A stretch of DNA of 64,000 nucleotides, from assembly GCA_019234295.1 (NCBI GenBank), contig JAFALK010000017.1:124001-188000 (forward strand). The letters are read 5' to 3'. Shown one piece after another: positions 1 through 9,206 of the stretch (within the stretch, counting starts at the first letter, position 1; the number at the start of each line of letters is the position of its first letter). The notes under the pieces were generated by a model. The model had not been told where the DNA came from and did not search any database. It saw nothing but the letters and a program-made list of their open reading frames with translations. The stretch is from Roseateles sp. GTDB taxonomy: Bacteria > Pseudomonadota > Gammaproteobacteria > Burkholderiales > Burkholderiaceae_C. The translations under genes and the position numbers were made by a program.

Positions 1-307
1 TGGGCGTAATGCGCGGCGATGTCGATGCGCGCCTTCTTCGCTTCGTCCTCGACGATCTCGGCGCAGATCACCAGATCGGCCAGGATCACGGGCTCCTGCG
101 CGTAGTCGAAGGTCAGCACGTTGGTGGCGTAGTCCTTGCCGCGGAACTCGCTGTTGAGCTGCTGGCCTTCCTCGGCATCGACGATGCGCACGGTAATCTC
201 GCCCGGCGCCTGGAGCGCAGCGCGGATCCAGCGGGCGACCTTGTGGCGCGGCAGCAGCTCGCGATGGCGCGGGTCTGCAAACTGCAATGACAGCGTCAAT
301 TCGGGTT

Positions 308-311
<4 letters not shown>
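1..311 (-). CDS. ybeY: Endoribonuclease YbeY (3' part missing)
   Basis: The minus-strand frame begins with an ATG at 311 that overlaps the phoH stop as ATGA. The translation starts MKPELTLSLQFADPRHR and runs through GEITVRIVDAEEGQ, FRGKDYATNVLTFDY and VICAEIVEDEA, the conserved first two thirds of YbeY. This is a zinc-dependent single-strand endoribonuclease that matures the 3' end of 16S rRNA and acts in ribosome quality control. The window edge cuts the frame after about 103 codons, just before the expected HGxLHxxG(x)H zinc motif, so the catalytic histidines are not visible. The phoH-ybeY order is the classic arrangement and supports the call. Co-transcription with phoH is inferred from the overlap. 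Confidence 0.93.
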
Positions 312-1291
<980 letters not shown>

Positions 1292-1348
1292 GAAGCGGTG
1301 GAATTGTTGACAAGGCCCGCATTGTCGCCTCCTGCACAATCCCGGGCC

Positions 1349-2647
1349 ATGGACCTGTCGTCCCTTCCTCCCGGCAATTTGCTACACGCCGCCATCGGCG
1401 GCGCGGCCGCCATGCTGCTGCTCATGGCCGCGCTGATGGGCCTGCTCTCGCTCCAGCACCGGCGGGAGAAGCATGTGCGCCTGTTGGCCGCCATGATGCT
1501 GTGCTGGCTGCCGCTCGCCTTCCCTATGCCGGACTGGGGCGCCTTGCTCGCCCGCGCGCTCGTGACCTTCTTCGGCGTGCGCTACCTGCTGCGCGCCATG
1601 GACTACAACCGCGCCAGCCTGGACTTCGCACTGGCCGCCCAATGCCTGCTCGCGCCCTTGTCGGTCCTGCTGGCCCCGGCCGGCTGGGCGCCGACCCTGG
1701 CGATTCTCTGGGAACTGCTGATGATGGCCGCCTTGCTGGCTGTTCTGGGCCTGCAATGGCTGCGCGGACGCCACCGGGTCACGATCAGCACTGAATCCCC
1801 GGCCGAGGAGCCGAGTCGCCTGCTGCCTGCGTCCGCGGTGCTGCTGCTGCTGTCGCCGGTGCTGACCGGCCTGATCGGCGCCAACACGGCCACGGGCTGG
1901 GCGCACCTGGGCCTGCCCCTGCTTATGCTGGGCCTGGGCGTGCAGGTCTTGCTGGCGGTGACCCACCAGCGGCGCGTCGCCGAGGCCCGCAACGTCGAGG
2001 CCGAGCAGCAAATGCACGAACGCGTTGCCGAGGTCGAGCGCAGCTACGCGGCCATGGCCGAAGCCAAGGTCGAGCAGGTGACCGAGCGCGAGCGAAAACG
2101 CATTGCCGCCGACCTGCACGACGACCTCGGCGCCAAGCTGCTGACCATCGTCCACACCAGCGAATCGGATCGCATCTCCACGCTGGCCCGGGAGGCGCTT
2201 GAGGAAATGCGCCTCTCCGTTCGCGGCCTGACCGGCAAGCCCGTGCAGCTGCTGGATGCCCTGGGCGACTGGCGCGCCGAGGTCGTGGCGCGCCTGGGCC
2301 AGGCCAACATCATGGCCGAATGGAAAAGCCCGGCCGAGGACATCATCCACACCCTGCCCGCGCGGGCCTATGTGCAGACAACGCGCATCGTGCGCGAGGC
2401 TGTCTCCAACATCATCAAGCACAGCGGCGCCACTCACTGTACGGTGGCCTGCAATGTGCAGGGCAGCGACTTTCTGATCGTGATCCAGGACAACGGCCAA
2501 GGCATCTCAAGTGAGAGCGATGCGCGCCTGGACCGCGGCCACGGCATGTCCAGCATGAAGTCGCGCGCCAAGCAGATGCATGGCCAGTGCCTGGTGGAAT
2601 CCGGTCCGGGCTGGGGAACCGTGATCCGCCTCACGATTCCGCTCTGA
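1349..2647 (+). CDS. Membrane sensor histidine kinase, NarL/LuxR-partner type
   Basis: The predicted 432-residue protein has an N-terminal membrane half with about six hydrophobic segments between residues 15 and 205. No periplasmic sensor domain is recognisable. A short coiled coil follows, then a HisKA_3 phosphoacceptor box, ERKRIAADLHDDLGAK, with the likely phosphorylated histidine at 257. A HATPase_c domain has the N-box VSNIIKHS and a G-box with DNGQGI. The HisKA_3 type pairs with NarL/LuxR-type regulators, and such a regulator lies 78 bp downstream. I start at the ATG at 1349 because an upstream extension would overlap phoH. The signal is unknown; the membrane-embedded input domain suggests a membrane or redox cue, which is inference. 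Confidence 0.88.
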   Translation: MDLSSLPPGNLLHAAIGGAAAMLLLMAALMGLLSLQHRREKHVRLLAAMMLCWLPLAFPMPDWGALLARALVTFFGVRYLLRAMDYNRASLDFALAAQCLLAPLSVLLAPAGWAPTLAILWELLMMAALLAVLGLQWLRGRHRVTISTESPAEEPSRLLPASAVLLLLSPVLTGLIGANTATGWAHLGLPLLMLGLGVQVLLAVTHQRRVAEARNVEAEQQMHERVAEVERSYAAMAEAKVEQVTERERKRIAADLHDDLGAKLLTIVHTSESDRISTLAREALEEMRLSVRGLTGKPVQLLDALGDWRAEVVARLGQANIMAEWKSPAEDIIHTLPARAYVQTTRIVREAVSNIIKHSGATHCTVACNVQGSDFLIVIQDNGQGISSESDARLDRGHGMSSMKSRAKQMHGQCLVESGPGWGTVIRLTIPL

Positions 2648-2725
2648 GCGCATGCGCCAGGGACTTGTTGACTTGGCAAGCGCATCAATAAGCGCTAACT
2701 TGAACAGATTAATCGAGAGGGCCTC

Positions 2726-3379
2726 ATGAACCATATCCTTCTGCTCGAAGACATTCCCGAGATCCGCGCCTGGCTCAAGGTGCTGGTCAAGCAGGTGTTC
2801 GCCAATGCGCAAATCACCGAATGCTCGCGCGTGCAGGACGCGCTGCTCCAGGTGAACAGCCAGCGCTTCACCTTGGCTCTGCTGGACCTGGGTCTGCCCG
2901 ACGGCTCCGGCGTGGACGTGGTCACCGCCCTGCGCGAGAAGCAGCCGGAGGTGCAATCCGTCATCGTCACCATCCACGACGACGACGAGCACCTCTTCCC
3001 GGCCCTGCAGGCCGGCGCTTTCGGCTACCTGCTCAAGGAACAATCGCGCGAGTTGCTGATGGAGCAGCTGCAACGCATCAGCCAGGGCGAACCGCCGCTA
3101 TCACCCTCGATCGCACGCAAAGTCATCGCCTATTTCGCGGCCCAGCGACGCCCCAACACTGCGGCCCTGCTGCACGAGGTTTCGCTGACCGAACGCGAGA
3201 CCGAAGTGCTGCTGCGCGTGGCCAAGGGCTTCACGCTGCCAGAGATCGGCGTGCAGCTAGGGCTTTCGCGCCACACGATCGCAGACTACGTCAAGCAGAT
3301 CTATCGCAAGCTCAACGTCAGCTCCCGCGCCGAGGCGGCGCTGGAGGCCCAGCGACTCGGTCTCTTCGGAAGGAACTGA
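2726..3379 (+). CDS. Response regulator, NarL/FixJ (LuxR-HTH) family
   Basis: This 217-residue regulator has an N-terminal receiver domain with the acidic pair ED near residues 8-9 and the phosphoacceptor in LLDLGLPDG at Asp54. A linker leads to a C-terminal GerE/LuxR helix-turn-helix: [15 protein letters not shown] followed by [17 protein letters not shown]. It lies 78 bp after the HisKA_3 kinase, its likely partner. That gap may hold a separate promoter, but I see no convincing -35/-10 pair. Targets cannot be read from the sequence. It is followed 19 bp later by ruvA, so some read-through into ruvAB is possible. Confidence 0.9.
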   Translation: MNHILLLEDIPEIRAWLKVLVKQVFANAQITECSRVQDALLQVNSQRFTLALLDLGLPDGSGVDVVTALREKQPEVQSVIVTIHDDDEHLFPALQAGAFGYLLKEQSRELLMEQLQRISQGEPPLSPSIARKVIAYFAAQRRPNTAALLHEVSLTERETEVLLRVAKGFTLPEIGVQLGLSRHTIADYVKQIYRKLNVSSRAEAALEAQRLGLFGRN

Positions 3380-3398
3380 GCCCGTCGATAATCCGCCG

Positions 3399-3968
3399 AT
3401 GATCGGACGACTGACCGGCATCCTCGCGGAAAAAACGCCACCGCAAATCCTCCTCGACGCACAGGGCGTCGGCTATGAAGTCGATGTGCCGATGAGCACC
3501 TTCTTCAATCTGCCGGGGCTGGGCGAGCGGGTGAGCCTGCTCACCCACCTGTCGATCCGGGAGGACGCGCATGTGCTCTTCGGCTTTCTCACTGCCGAGG
3601 AACGCAATACCTTCCGCCAGCTGATCAAGATCACCGGCGTGGGCCCGAAGATGGCGCTGGCGCTGCTCTCGGGTCTGTCCGTGAAGGAGCTGGCCCAGGC
3701 GGTGTCCCGCCAGGACGGGGCCCGCCTCGTCAAAGTGCCGGGCATCGGCAAGAAGACTGCTGAGCGCCTGCTGCTTGAGCTCAAAGGCAAGCTGGGCGCC
3801 GATCTCTCCACCCCCGTGGTCGTGGCCAACGACGCGCAGGCCGACATCCTCCAGGCCCTGGTCGCCCTTGGTTACAGCGAGAAGGAAGCCGGTGCCGCGC
3901 TCAAGAGCCTGCCGCAGGACGTCGGCGTTAGCGAAGGCATCAAGCTCGCGCTCAAGAAACTGTCATGA
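3399..3968 (+). CDS. ruvA: Holliday junction DNA-binding protein RuvA
   Basis: The 189-residue protein has the RuvA layout. The N-terminal OB fold begins [12 protein letters not shown]. Two helix-hairpin-helix motifs follow ([15 protein letters not shown], then [18 protein letters not shown]). The C-terminal domain [17 protein letters not shown] contacts RuvB. RuvA tetramers bind four-way junctions and load the RuvB motor during recombinational repair. The stop overlaps the ruvB start as ATGA, so the two are translationally coupled. ruvC is not adjacent in this window. The short gap after the response regulator shows no LexA-type box that I can recognise. Confidence 0.97.
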   Translation: MIGRLTGILAEKTPPQILLDAQGVGYEVDVPMSTFFNLPGLGERVSLLTHLSIREDAHVLFGFLTAEERNTFRQLIKITGVGPKMALALLSGLSVKELAQAVSRQDGARLVKVPGIGKKTAERLLLELKGKLGADLSTPVVVANDAQADILQALVALGYSEKEAGAALKSLPQDVGVSEGIKLALKKLS

Positions 3969-5017
3969 GCATCCAGACCGACGACTTCGCCCCGGCACCA
4001 CGCGTGGTCAGCGCCGCCCCTTCGTCGCCGAACGAAGAGGCGCTGGAGCGCGCGCTGCGTCCCAAGCTGCTCGACGAGTATGTGGGCCAGATGAAGGCGC
4101 GCGAGCAGCTGGAGATCTTCATCGGCGCGGCCAGGAAGCGCAGCGAGGCCCTGGACCACGTGCTGCTTTTCGGCCCGCCGGGCCTGGGCAAGACCACGCT
4201 CTCGCACATCATTGCCGCCGAACTCGGCGTGAACCTGCGCCAGACCTCCGGGCCCGTTCTTGAAAAGCCCAAAGACCTGGCGGCCATCCTTACGAATCTC
4301 GAGAAGAACGACGTGCTCTTCATCGACGAGATTCACCGCCTCTCGCCAGTGGTCGAAGAGATCCTCTACCCGGCGCTGGAGGACTACCAGATCGACATCA
4401 TGATCGGCGAGGGCCCGGCCGCGCGCTCGATCAAGCTGGACCTGCAGCCCTTCACGCTGGTGGGCGCCACCACCCGTGCGGGCATGCTGACCAACCCGCT
4501 GCGCGACCGATTCGGCATCGTGGCGCGGCTGGAGTTCTACACGGCCGAGGAGTTGTCGCGCATCGTCACCCGGTCGGCAGGCCTGATGAACGCGCCCATT
4601 GATGCGCAGGGAGCCCTGGAAATCGCCCGCCGTTCGCGCGGCACGCCTCGGATCGCCAACCGCCTGCTCCGGCGCGTGCGCGACTACGCCGACGTGAAAG
4701 GCGACGGCCGCATCACCCGCCCGATCGCCGAGGCGGCCCTGAAGATGCTCGACGTCGACCCGCAGGGCTTCGACGTGATGGACCGCAAGCTGCTGGAGGC
4801 CATCGTTCATCGCTTCGACGGCGGGCCGGTGGGCTTGGACAACGTGGCGGCGGCCATCGGCGAAGAGAGTGGCACGATCGAGGACGTGATCGAGCCCTAC
4901 CTGATCCAGCAAGGATTCCTGCAGCGCACGCCGCGCGGCCGCGTGGCCACTCTCGCGGCCTATCGCCACCTGGGTGTCGCCCCGTCAAAGACGGCCGCCG
5001 GGCTGTTCGACGCATAG
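3965..5017 (+). CDS. ruvB: Holliday junction helicase motor RuvB
   Basis: The 350-residue AAA+ ATPase matches RuvB throughout. [12 protein letters not shown] precedes the core, Walker A is [12 protein letters not shown], Walker B is FIDEIHRL, sensor 1 lies in [10 protein letters not shown], and the winged-helix C-terminus contains [18 protein letters not shown]. It forms the hexameric branch-migration motor with RuvA. The N-terminal extension of about 25 residues is usual in Burkholderiales. The helicase gene at 5025 starts 7 bp after the stop. Confidence 0.97.
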   Translation: MSIQTDDFAPAPRVVSAAPSSPNEEALERALRPKLLDEYVGQMKAREQLEIFIGAARKRSEALDHVLLFGPPGLGKTTLSHIIAAELGVNLRQTSGPVLEKPKDLAAILTNLEKNDVLFIDEIHRLSPVVEEILYPALEDYQIDIMIGEGPAARSIKLDLQPFTLVGATTRAGMLTNPLRDRFGIVARLEFYTAEELSRIVTRSAGLMNAPIDAQGALEIARRSRGTPRIANRLLRRVRDYADVKGDGRITRPIAEAALKMLDVDPQGFDVMDRKLLEAIVHRFDGGPVGLDNVAAAIGEESGTIEDVIEPYLIQQGFLQRTPRGRVATLAAYRHLGVAPSKTAAGLFDA

Positions 5018-5024
5018 GGCCGCC

Positions 5025-6263
5025 ATGTCTTTCAACACCCTGGGCCTAGCGCCCGCCCTGGTCCGCGCGGTACGCGAGCAGGGCTATCACGCCCCCACGG
5101 CCATCCAGGCCGCGGCCATTCCCGCCATTCTGCGCGGCCGCGACGTGCTGGGCCTGGCGCAGACCGGCTCGGGCAAGACGGCAGCCTTTGCGCTACCGTT
5201 GATCCAACGGGTGACCGAGGCCGAAGGGCAGCGCCAATTGCGCGCCATCGTGCTGGCACCGACGCGCGAGCTGGCGGCCCAGACTGGCGAGGTGCTGCGC
5301 GATCTGGCACGGACCCTGCCGCAACGGCTCAAGATCGCCGTGGCCTTCGGCGGGGTATCGATCAACCCGCAGCTGATGGGCCTGCGCGGCGGCTGCGACC
5401 TGATCGTCGCCACGCCGGGGCGGCTGCTGGACCTGATCGAGCACAACGCACTGCGGCTGTCGGGCGTGCAATCGCTGGTGCTCGACGAGGCCGACCGGCT
5501 GCTGGACCTGGGCTTTGCGGACGAATTGAACCGCATCCTCGCCCTGCTGCCGAGTCAAAGACAGAATCTATTCTTCTCGGCCACCTTCCCCGCGCCGGTG
5601 AAGTCGCTGGCCGAAGGCCTGCTGCGCGAACCCGAACGCATCGAGATCGCCCCCGAGCCGGCGCGCAGCGATGCCATCCGGCAACGTGCCATCCACGTGG
5701 ATCAGGCCCAGCGCACGCCGCTGCTGCGCCACCTGCTCAAGACCGAAGGCTGGGCCCGCCTGCTGGTCTTCGTGGCGAGCCGGTATGCGGCCGAGCATGT
5801 GTCCGACAAACTCTGGGCCCAAGGCGTCCGGGCGGCCGCCCTGCACGGTGAGCTGAGCCAGGGGGCGCGCAGCAAAGTGCTGGCGGCGCTGCGCACGGGC
5901 GACGTACAGGTGCTGGTGGCCACCGACGTGGCGGCCCGCGGCCTGGACATTCCGGAGTTGCCGGCCGTCCTCAACTACGACCTGCCACGCGCGGCGGCCG
6001 ACTACACCCACCGCATCGGCCGCACCGGCCGCGCGGGGGAAAGCGGCGTGGCCGTGAGCTTCATCCCGGCCGATGCGGAAGCGCATTTCCGCCTGATCGA
6101 GAAGCGCCAAGGCCGGCGCGTGCCGCGCGAGCAGATCCCCGGCTTCGAAGCCAAAGTACTGGCCAGCCAGGCGCAGGCCGTGGGCGGCATCAAGGGCCGG
6201 CGCGTGAGCAAGAAGGACAAGCTGCGCGCCGAGGCCGCGCACAAGTCAGGCGCTGTCGCCTAG
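5025..6263 (+). CDS. DEAD-box RNA helicase, RhlE-like
   Basis: The 412-residue protein carries the full set of DEAD-box motifs in order: Q motif (APTAIQAAAIP), I (AQTGSGKT), Ia (PTRELAAQ), Ib (TPGRLLD), II (DEAD), III (SAT), IV (LLVFVASR), V (ARGLDIP) and VI (HRIGRTGRAG). The basic C-terminal tail is short, as in RhlE-type helicases that act in ribosome assembly and RNA decay. I chose the ATG at 5025, right after ruvB, because the open frame upstream lies inside ruvB. The last 18 bases overlap the convergent glutathione S-transferase gene. Confidence 0.93.
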   Translation: MSFNTLGLAPALVRAVREQGYHAPTAIQAAAIPAILRGRDVLGLAQTGSGKTAAFALPLIQRVTEAEGQRQLRAIVLAPTRELAAQTGEVLRDLARTLPQRLKIAVAFGGVSINPQLMGLRGGCDLIVATPGRLLDLIEHNALRLSGVQSLVLDEADRLLDLGFADELNRILALLPSQRQNLFFSATFPAPVKSLAEGLLREPERIEIAPEPARSDAIRQRAIHVDQAQRTPLLRHLLKTEGWARLLVFVASRYAAEHVSDKLWAQGVRAAALHGELSQGARSKVLAALRTGDVQVLVATDVAARGLDIPELPAVLNYDLPRAAADYTHRIGRTGRAGESGVAVSFIPADAEAHFRLIEKRQGRRVPREQIPGFEAKVLASQAQAVGGIKGRRVSKKDKLRAEAAHKSGAVA

Positions 6264-7028
6264 CACCTTCCGGCGTTCCTGCGAGAACAGGCGCAGCGCG
6301 AAGCGTCCGGCCTCGGTATCGCGCAATCGCAGCACCTCCTCGCGCATGCTCTGAGGGGCTTCATCGAGCGTGAAATAGGCGGCGCCACCGCCCTCCGGAA
6401 ACAGAACCGGCCCGGCAAGGGCGGCGAAGCTCAGATCTGCGGCGGTGAACCGCTCTCCGATCAGGAAGGCTCGCCCATCGCGCAGTCGTTCATCGACCTC
6501 CGCGAAGAGGCCGCGCACACGTTCGAGCGAACTCTGGGCACTCTGCGGCGTGATCCTGAGCGCCGAGCGTATCAGGCGCGCCACGCCGGGCAGGATCATG
6601 GGCATCAGAATCGCCTCCAGCCGCGGAACGCCGCGCGACATCACTCGGCGCAGCGGGCGACGCTGCGGCAGCAGCTGCGCATAGGCCCAGCGCCGTGCGT
6701 GGGGCCCGAGTTCCATGTCGAAGCGCTCCTCGAGCGCCTGAACCTCGCGTTTCAACTCAGCATTGCCCGGATACAGCTCGCCGCCTCCGTGGAGAAAGTC
6801 GGCATAGGCCAGGATGTCGCTCGAGTCCGTCAGGCGATGGGCCCCGTGCACCAGCACCGGTACGCTGCGGCCTCCTCGGCGAACCGTGGCAAATCGGTGC
6901 AGCAGGGGAACATGCGGCTCCTCGCGATACGGCAGCGCAAGCCGGTCCAGCGCCCAGCGCGCCTTCTCCGCGTAGTGGCTGTGCGGCATCGTGATCAGGA
7001 TGGCTTGCGCGGCAGGGTTTGGATGCAT
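6246..7028 (-). CDS. Glutathione S-transferase family protein
   Basis: The 260-residue protein has a thioredoxin-like N-terminal GST domain (ITMPHSHYAEKARWALDRL, then RSVPVLVHGAHRLTDSSDILAYAD, where VPVL and DSSDI mark the glutathione-binding site). An all-helical C-terminal domain contains IGERFTAADLSFAALAGPV. The open frame continues far upstream inside the next gene, so I start at the ATG at 7028, which gives MHPNPAAQAILIT. The substrate is unknown. It lies 50 bp downstream of the membrane hydroxylase gene and may be co-transcribed with it. Confidence 0.85.
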   Translation of the reverse strand: MHPNPAAQAILITMPHSHYAEKARWALDRLALPYREEPHVPLLHRFATVRRGGRSVPVLVHGAHRLTDSSDILAYADFLHGGGELYPGNAELKREVQALEERFDMELGPHARRWAYAQLLPQRRPLRRVMSRGVPRLEAILMPMILPGVARLIRSALRITPQSAQSSLERVRGLFAEVDERLRDGRAFLIGERFTAADLSFAALAGPVLFPEGGGAAYFTLDEAPQSMREEVLRLRDTEAGRFALRLFSQERRKVLGDSA

Positions 7029-7078
7029 GCCAAGGCCCTTGGGTTGTACCTCGGCCGGGTTCGAGCGAACCTCGAAGA

Positions 7079-8185
7079 CTACGCGCCGACCACGACCGGC
7101 GCCGTCGCCTCGCCCTTTTCGCTGCCGGCCTCGCACAGCCAGCCGACCAGCGACAGCCCCGCGGCCACCACGGCAAGGCCGGCGACCTGCTCCCACAAGC
7201 TCAGCACATTCGCGTTCCAGAGAAGCCAGGTGGTGGCGCCAAGCAGCAGCACAAAGAGCGCCACCGCCAGCTTGACACGCCCGGCGGGCACGGCAGGACG
7301 GTAGAGCTTCTTGGCAAAGGGATCGTAATGCGCTTGCGGCAGTGCCCCCCACGAGGCCGGCTGCCAATGCGCGGACTTGACCCACACGCGCAGGCGGTCG
7401 AGGCCGCGCGCGCGCCAGGTCTTTCGGAACAGCCGGCCGTAGACCTGCCAGTTCGCCACAATGGGATTGAAGCTCAGCAGCGCGTCGCGCGTGCCATAGA
7501 CGCAGGGCTCCTCGTCCAGCTCCTCCTGGAAGGTGCCGAAGATGCGGTCGAAGATGATCAGAATGCCGCCGTAGTTCTTGTCCAGGTAGACCTCGTTCAC
7601 CGCGTGGTGCACGCGGTGGTTGCTCGGCGAGCAGAACCAGTAGTCGAACCAGCCGAGCTTGCCAATCTGCTGGGTGTGGACCCAGTACTGGTAAAGCAGG
7701 TCGATCAGGCCGGCCACCACGAACACCAGCGGCGGCACACCGGCCAGGGCCATGGGCAGGTAGAAGGCCCAGCCGAGGAGAAAGCCGGAACTGGTCTGGC
7801 GCAATGCCGTGCTGAGGTTGTATTCCTCGCTCTGGTGGTGAATCACGTGTGCGGCCCAGAGGATGGCCACCTCGTGGCCCATGCGGTGCAGCCAGTAGTA
7901 GAAGAAGTCGTAGGCGATCAGCGCGCCGATCCACACCCAGGGCGACCGGGGGTTCAGATGCCAGGGCGCCAGATGGTCGTAGACGAGCATGTACAAGGTA
8001 ATGCCCAGCACGCCGGTCAGCAAGCCTGTCAGCTGGCTCAGCATGCCAAGGCCGATGCTGGCCATGGCGTCGGGCAGGCGGTAGGTGTTGCGGTTTCGGC
8101 GCCAGCCGACGTAGGCTTCCACGGCGATCATGGCAAAGAACACCGGGGTCACGAGGACGATCGTTTGGGCGGAACTTGTGCTCAT
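7079..8185 (-). CDS. Sterol desaturase / fatty acid hydroxylase family membrane protein
   Basis: The 368-residue integral membrane protein carries the three histidine clusters of the di-iron fatty acid hydroxylase superfamily: HRMGH (about residues 100-104), HVIHH (113-117) and NHRVHH near residue 178. Hydrophobic helices flank them, and two more follow at the C-terminus. These enzymes hydroxylate or desaturate lipid chains at the membrane using oxygen; the substrate here is unknown. Its start overlaps the upstream phosphatase stop by 4 bp (ATGA), so the two are coupled. A decayed relative lies at 30039-30845. Confidence 0.9.
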   Translation of the reverse strand: MSTSSAQTIVLVTPVFFAMIAVEAYVGWRRNRNTYRLPDAMASIGLGMLSQLTGLLTGVLGITLYMLVYDHLAPWHLNPRSPWVWIGALIAYDFFYYWLHRMGHEVAILWAAHVIHHQSEEYNLSTALRQTSSGFLLGWAFYLPMALAGVPPLVFVVAGLIDLLYQYWVHTQQIGKLGWFDYWFCSPSNHRVHHAVNEVYLDKNYGGILIIFDRIFGTFQEELDEEPCVYGTRDALLSFNPIVANWQVYGRLFRKTWRARGLDRLRVWVKSAHWQPASWGALPQAHYDPFAKKLYRPAVPAGRVKLAVALFVLLLGATTWLLWNANVLSLWEQVAGLAVVAAGLSLVGWLCEAGSEKGEATAPVVVGA

Positions 8186-8820
8186 GTGCTGGCTTCGTCA
8201 AGCGTCAGGTGGGAGAGGTGCGTGTCGTCGTTCCAGCCCGTGACCGACAGGCCTTCACCCGTGTAAAGCAGGCGGTTGATCGTGGCGTTGCCGAGCTGCC
8301 AGCCTCGCGCAGCCTGCAGCGACTGGCGCGTGCCGGCACGGTACAGGCAGTCCATCACGCCGCCATGCGCCACGATGGCGATGGCCTGGCCTGGATGAGC
8401 GGCGGCAAGGCGCAGCGCGGCGCCGACGCAGCGCTCGTAGAACACGGGCAGCGACTCGCCGCCATCGGGCGTGAAGTCCAGGTCGCGCTTGCGCCAGCGC
8501 CGGCTGTCCTCGGGCCAGTTGGCTTCGATCTCGGCCCAGGTGTGGCCCTCGAAATGGCCGAAGGAGCGCTCGCGCAGCGCCCTGTCCAGGATCAACGGGG
8601 CGCCAACGGCCGCTGCCAGCGCATGCGCCGTGCTGCGCGCCCGCGCCAGGTCGCTGCTGTAGACGGCGGCCAGGGTTTCGTCCTTGAGCGCCTGCGCCGT
8701 GGCCTGCGCCTGCGCCAGGCCGCGTTCGTTCAGGCCGATATCGAGCTGGCCCTGGATACGGGTATCGCGGTTCCAGGCCGTTTCACCATGGCGAATGGCA
8801 AAAATGCGCGTGCTGTCCAT
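8182..8820 (-). CDS. Histidine phosphatase family protein (phosphoglycerate mutase-like)
   Basis: The 212-residue protein has the branch-1 histidine phosphatase signature FAIRHGETAWN, with the catalytic His in RHG. Supporting residues lie in YSSDLARARSTA, in the acid site LRERSFGHFEG, and in the second catalytic His segment IVAHGGVMDCLY. I use the ATG at 8820, whose A is the last base of the upstream TGA stop (TGATG); a TTG one codon earlier is less likely. The length fits small-molecule phosphatases such as GpmB- or CobC-like proteins; the substrate is not evident. Confidence 0.88.
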   Translation of the reverse strand: MDSTRIFAIRHGETAWNRDTRIQGQLDIGLNERGLAQAQATAQALKDETLAAVYSSDLARARSTAHALAAAVGAPLILDRALRERSFGHFEGHTWAEIEANWPEDSRRWRKRDLDFTPDGGESLPVFYERCVGAALRLAAAHPGQAIAIVAHGGVMDCLYRAGTRQSLQAARGWQLGNATINRLLYTGEGLSVTGWNDDTHLSHLTLDEAST

Positions 8821-9143
8821 CAAACTCCCCAGATCACGTCCTCGTCTTCGCGCAAGGCGTGGCGCATCAGTTCCACCAAGGGCCAGGCGCGTTGACGCAA
8901 CTGGATGCCGCTGCGCCGCGGCGCAGGCTCGCCGGTCTTTGCAGCCTCGGCCACCGCTGCGGCGAAGGCGGCCTCGTCGTCGCTCACGGCCTTTTCAAGC
9001 GCAGCCACGGCCGCAGCCATGTCAAGCTTGGTGATGATGCCCTGCGGCGTCGGATCCCGGCCCAGCAGGCGCAGCATCTGGTCGCCATTGGGCCCCATCA
9101 TGATGACGTCGCCACCGGCCTTGGAGCGGAACTTGTAGAGCAT
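8820..9143 (-). CDS. DUF1840 domain protein
   Basis: The 107-residue soluble protein begins MLYKFRSKAGGDVIMMGPNG and ends with WPLVELMRHALREDEDVIWGV, the layout of the betaproteobacterial DUF1840 family. It has no known function. The middle is an Ala/Glu/Asp-rich helical stretch. It is the first gene of a minus-strand run (DUF1840, phosphatase, hydroxylase, GST) held together by stop/start overlaps. It starts 63 bp after the end of the PAS-GGDEF-EAL gene, beyond a small hairpin. Confidence 0.85.
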   Translation of the reverse strand: MLYKFRSKAGGDVIMMGPNGDQMLRLLGRDPTPQGIITKLDMAAAVAALEKAVSDDEAAFAAAVAEAAKTGEPAPRRSGIQLRQRAWPLVELMRHALREDEDVIWGV

Positions 9144-9183
9144 GGCGAATTGTGAGGCCGTGCCCCCGACTCGCTTCTACGGG

Positions 9184-9202
9184 AAAGCTAGCGGTCGCTA
9201 GC
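9184..9202 (-). terminator. Weak hairpin after the PAS-GGDEF-EAL gene
   Basis: GCTAGC-GGTC-GCTAGC (9187-9202) can form a 6-bp stem with a 4-base loop just past the stop at 9207. On the minus strand it is followed by only three T residues (9186-9184), so it is a weak intrinsic terminator at best. Confidence 0.35.
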
Positions 9203-9206
9203 AGAT

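Noticed and set aside
1382-2500. A 372-codon minus-strand frame opposite the sensor kinase
   Set aside because: The translation is rich in Gln, Gly and His without a domain, and the plus strand encodes a complete histidine kinase.
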